From Gammaproteobacteria bacterium (GTDB lineage: Bacteria; Pseudomonadota; Gammaproteobacteria; UBA6429; Thiohalophilaceae): DNA of 8,531 nucleotides. The translations under genes and the position numbers were made by a program. The DNA lies in contig QILH01000037.1 of assembly GCA_003233255.1 (NCBI GenBank), positions 1 to 8,531 on the forward strand, read 5' to 3'. Position 1 is the stretch's first letter, and the number at the start of each line of letters is the position of its first letter. Below, piece after piece: positions 6,328 to 8,531 of this stretch. The notes below the pieces were generated by a model. It searched no databases, was not told where the DNA came from, and saw nothing but the letters and a program-made list of their open reading frames with translations.

Positions 6328-6747
6328 ATGGCTATGACCATGCATCTTGACATCGTTAGTGCTGAGCACGAACTCTACTCCGGCCTTGCCGAAGTAGTGG
6401 TTGCACCTGCCGTTGGTGGTGAAGTCGGTATCTACCCGCGTCACACACAATTGATTTCTCCACTTAAACCTGGTGAAGTACGTATCACCAAACAAGGTGG
6501 TGAAGAAGAGTCGATCTACGTCAGCGGTGGCATTTTAGAAGTGCAACCCGGTACCGTAACCATTCTTTCGGATACCGCCGTGCGGGCCAGTGACCTTGAC
6601 GAAGCCGCCGCGATGGAAGCCAAAAAACGTGCGGAGCAGGCGCTTGAAGACAAGTCCAGCGACATGAGCGAGGCCGATGCGCTGGCCGCAATCGCCCAGG
6701 CCGCCGCGCAGATTGAGCTGATCAAAAAGATTAAAAAGAAAGCTTAA
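6328..6747 (+). CDS. atpC: F1Fo ATP synthase subunit epsilon
   Basis: Epsilon subunit, 139 residues, which links gamma to the c-ring and restrains ATP hydrolysis. The N-terminal beta-sandwich (about 1-86) contains LDIVSAE, GIYPRHTQLISPLKPG (34-49) and SGGILEVQPG (66-75); the C-terminal two-helix arm (about 88-137) is alanine-rich with a lysine-rich end, KKIKKKA. ATG 6328 fits the gammaproteobacterial start MAMT; a second ATG two codons later would change little. Separated from atpD by 79 nt holding two hairpins. Ends with tandem TAA stops. A Gly-to-Arg change is seen in the GIYPRH turn relative to E. coli GIYPGH, probably harmless. Confidence 0.97.
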   Translation: MAMTMHLDIVSAEHELYSGLAEVVVAPAVGGEVGIYPRHTQLISPLKPGEVRITKQGGEEESIYVSGGILEVQPGTVTILSDTAVRASDLDEAAAMEAKKRAEQALEDKSSDMSEADALAAIAQAAAQIELIKKIKKKA

Positions 6748-6762
6748 TAAAACACAGTAATG

Positions 6763-6778
6763 CTGGAAGTTATTCCAG
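6763..6778 (+). other. Small hairpin just before the operon terminator
   Basis: CTGGAA (6763-6768) and TTCCAG (6773-6778) pair perfectly around GTTA. It sits between the atpC stop and the terminator stem and could add protection to the 3' end of the operon mRNA. Confidence 0.4.
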
Positions 6779-6785
6779 GATCAAT

Positions 6786-6811
6786 AAGAAGGCCGCTTTT
6801 GCGGCCTTCTT
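6786..6811 (+). terminator. Intrinsic terminator of the atp operon
   Basis: AAGAAGGCCGC (6786-6796) and GCGGCCTTCTT (6801-6811) form a perfect 11-bp stem with the loop TTTT, GC-rich at the top and A/T at the base. The T-containing end TTCTT is part of the stem, followed by GCC. It lies 38 nt after the atpC stop and marks the end of the operon; the A-rich left arm would let it work in either direction. Confidence 0.88.
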
Positions 6812-6844
6812 GCCTTAGGTCGAACTTCGTAAAATCAAGTTAAC

Positions 6845-6874
6845 TTATTGTTTTTAAGTACATTATTTTATAAA
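6845..6874 (+). promoter_or_regulatory. Possible promoter for the CBS-domain gene
   Basis: The 248-nt spacer between the terminator and the CBS gene is AT-rich and must hold its promoter if the terminator is efficient. The best -10-like box is TATAAA (6869-6874), with weak -35 candidates TTATTG (18-bp spacing) or TTGTTT (15-bp spacing). This is a weak match; AT-rich DNA gives such boxes by chance. Confidence 0.25.
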
Positions 6875-7047
6875 TAAGCTCAATTTAGAGGCTTAGAGAG
6901 GGTATTTTGATGTCAATATGGCATGTTTAAGGAGAGCCAGATTAGAAACTGAAGGCAGCGTTAATATGTGCTTGCTAGAAAAAAGCTAATTAAAACCAGC
7001 CAACTACCGATATTTATCCTACTAGCTAAAAACAAAGCGGATAAAGA

Positions 7048-7054
7048 CAGGGAA
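7048..7054 (+). promoter_or_regulatory. Ribosome binding site deciding the CBS-gene start
   Basis: CAGGGAA lies six bases before ATG 7061. This supports ATG 7061 over the in-frame GTG at 6968, whose nearest purine-rich site (GAAGG, 6951-6955) is twelve bases away. Confidence 0.55.
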
Positions 7055-7060
7055 AATAGA

Positions 7061-7501
7061 ATGGTTTTGGTCGAAAATTTACTAGATACCAAGGGCAAAA
7101 CGGTCTGGCAGATCAACCCTGAGGCCTCGGTGTATGCTGCGATCAAGTTAATGGACGAAAAAGGCATTGGTGCGTTGGCGGTAACGTCGCAGGATAAACT
7201 GGTGGGCATAATTTCTGAGCGTGATTATGCACGTAAAGTGATCCTAAAAGGTCAGACTTCACAGGGAACCCGAGTCGAAGACATTATGACCAAAGAGGTG
7301 TTGTATACCTTTCCACAACAAAAAATTGAGGATTGCATGGTGGTGATGACTCAACATCACATTCGTCATATGCCCGTGATTGAAGATAAAAAACTGGTCG
7401 GCGTGATTACCCTGGGTGATGTGGTCAAGGCGATTATCGACGATCAAAAAATTAAGATCGATCACCTGGAACAAACCATCAGTTGGGGTGAATCCTACTA
7501 A
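7061..7501 (+). CDS. Two-CBS-domain protein
   Basis: A stand-alone pair of CBS domains, 146 residues from ATG 7061. CBS 1 covers about residues 9-64 and contains GIGALAV and the hallmark GIISERDYARKV (49-60). CBS 2 covers about 72-128, from VEDIMTKEV through IRHMPVIEDKKLVGVITLGDVVKAI. No membrane segment, enzyme domain or DNA-binding domain is seen, so it is probably a cytoplasmic regulatory module. CBS pairs commonly bind adenosine-containing ligands such as AMP, ATP or S-adenosylmethionine; which one applies here is unknown. The frame runs upstream to GTG 6968, adding 31 residues with no family likeness, so I prefer ATG 7061, where the sequence begins to look like the family and a good ribosome site precedes. 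It lies after the atp terminator and is likely a separate transcript. Confidence 0.88.
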   Translation: MVLVENLLDTKGKTVWQINPEASVYAAIKLMDEKGIGALAVTSQDKLVGIISERDYARKVILKGQTSQGTRVEDIMTKEVLYTFPQQKIEDCMVVMTQHHIRHMPVIEDKKLVGVITLGDVVKAIIDDQKIKIDHLEQTISWGESY

Positions 7502-7524
7502 ATAAAAGAATTAGTAAATTGTCT

Positions 7525-7558
7525 GTTTAACTCATTAAACTTAACCATATTGTTATGG
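7525..7558. terminator. Weak hairpins between convergent genes
   Basis: Two short stems lie in the 68-nt convergent spacer: GTTTAA/TTAAAC around CTCA (7525-7540) and CCATA/TATGG around TTGT (7545-7558). Position suggests termination for the two facing genes, but the stems are AT-rich and no long T run follows on either strand. Confidence 0.25.
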
Positions 7559-7569
7559 CTTGCTTAAGA

Positions 7570-8531
7570 TCAGGGAAATTTATTCAGGATTAGCAGGTGT
7601 CGGCTCTTGATGCTGACCGTTAAATTTTGAATTAGGTCTGAAGTATCTTCTTCAGTATACCGACGGTAAAATAATTGATTGAGTGGCTCCATTAGTTTTG
7701 TTTTAATCGGTGTGGTTGTAAAATGTTCAAGCCATGCTTGTGGGCTAAGATTTTCATTCCTCCCTTCTGCCTGCGAAATCAATTTTAGTGCCCTGCGTAT
7801 TGATTGTGGATTTTTAGAATCGTATAACTGTTGCAGTGCAAGTTTATAGTATCGATAGCGTCTGAACTGAAAACTAATATAATGATAAAGTTTTACCAGT
7901 ACAAAAAAACTAACCATTGTGACAAGCAGGGTAAGAAACACGGCTAGCCATATGTTGAGTGATAACAGGCGTGGTAAGCGATATTGAGTGGCCTGCAAGG
8001 TGCCAGTTTCCGGATCAAAATTTAATACTCGAATCGGATCGAGTGAATGAACGCCCTGCGCAACTGGTTTTAAAGGTACTGAGTAATCTATGACGGTATT
8101 GATTCCAGAACTGTTTTTAATCTGTTGTTTATTACGTGTCTCAGGATAAGTTTGAATCGAGTCGGTGCTATTGAGTTGATGCGCGAGATCAGGAAGCGTC
8201 GAGGGCAGCACCTGTTTGCCCTTTAAGCTCACAGTAGTACTGGTTAAGCGATCAGTCAGCCTAAACTGATAAGTTTTCCCAGTCTTGAGGGCTAGCGCGC
8301 CGACTGGAACGGTGGCGGGTAAATACAACGGCAATGCCTTTACGGTCAGTTTGAGTGGTGGTGGATAGAAATGATGCGTGGTGGTACCGTCACGTTTCAG
8401 GATTAAAGGCGGTAAGTTAAGCTGTTGTGTGCCTGGTTTGAGGTTAAAAATTGCATAACCTGTTTTATATAGAAATATCGGTTTACCCTCAGATTTTTGG
8501 TGGACTGCTGCGAGGCTATATCCTATGTCAT
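7570..8531 (-). CDS. BatD-like membrane protein (C-terminal part; N terminus outside window)
   Basis: The minus-strand frame is open from its TGA at 7570-7572 to the right edge, giving about 319 visible residues; the earliest start-like codon (TTG near 8334) is internal. Visible order: an extracytoplasmic beta-rich part with FLYKTGYAIFNLKPGTQQL and FYPPPLKLTVKALP, a further segment with LNSTDSIQTYPE and VPLKPVAQGVHSLDPIRVLN, one membrane helix (about residues 192-214 of the fragment), and a basic cytoplasmic tail of about 100 residues. This pattern, especially the SPPL-like and YP...P...G blocks before a late single helix, matches BatD of the Bacteroides aerotolerance family. BatD is thought to act in the envelope with von Willebrand-domain Bat proteins; none is visible here. 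Family assignment rests on pattern recognition and is moderately sure; exact function is not known. Confidence 0.7.
   Translation of the reverse strand, partial: DIGYSLAAVHQKSEGKPIFLYKTGYAIFNLKPGTQQLNLPPLILKRDGTTTHHFYPPPLKLTVKALPLYLPATVPVGALALKTGKTYQFRLTDRLTSTTVSLKGKQVLPSTLPDLAHQLNSTDSIQTYPETRNKQQIKNSSGINTVIDYSVPLKPVAQGVHSLDPIRVLNFDPETGTLQATQYRLPRLLSLNIWLAVFLTLLVTMVSFFVLVKLYHYISFQFRRYRYYKLALQQLYDSKNPQSIRRALKLISQAEGRNENLSPQAWLEHFTTTPIKTKLMEPLNQLFYRRYTEEDTSDLIQNLTVSIKSRHLLILNKFP

Noticed and set aside
6968..7060. N-terminal extension of the CBS protein from GTG 6968
   Set aside because: The added 31 residues show no family likeness and the GTG has a distant, weak ribosome site, whereas ATG 7061 has a well-placed CAGGGAA.

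Overview
The window looks like a chromosomal segment of a gammaproteobacterium. The gene order atpB-E-F-H-A-G-D-C, subunit lengths close to those of Escherichia coli, and protein motifs such as IYRYTLAGTEVS in the beta subunit all point that way. I cannot name the genus. The core of the window is an ordinary F1Fo ATP synthase operon; I saw no clear sign of a new defence, mobile or biosynthetic system.

Layout. Positions 3-6747 (+ strand) carry the operon: the Fo genes atpB (its 5' end is outside the window), atpE and atpF, then the F1 genes atpH, atpA, atpG, atpD and atpC. Spacers are short, and atpA and atpG overlap in a TAATG. A strong hairpin terminator (6786-6811) closes the operon. Several spacers hold potential RNA hairpins. 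The striking one is between atpG and atpD: 216 nt packed with inverted and direct repeats, including a 118-bp unit with 15-bp terminal inverted repeats (4672-4789). It resembles the small non-autonomous GTCATTCC-type repeats of proteobacteria and sits inside a highly conserved operon. The junctions atpH/atpA and atpD/atpC also carry hairpins.

After the terminator comes a roughly 250-nt AT-rich spacer, then a small two-CBS-domain protein (7061-7501, +). Facing it on the minus strand is the 3' part of a BatD-like membrane protein (7570 to the right edge), whose N-terminal region lies outside the window. The glmU gene often found after atpC in gammaproteobacteria is absent here.

How the genes work together: subunits a, b and c form the membrane proton channel and rotor ring; delta, alpha, gamma, beta and epsilon form the catalytic head and central stalk that couple proton flow to ATP synthesis. 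The CBS protein could sense adenine nucleotides, but nothing in the sequence links it directly to the synthase. The BatD-like gene appears to be an unrelated envelope gene.
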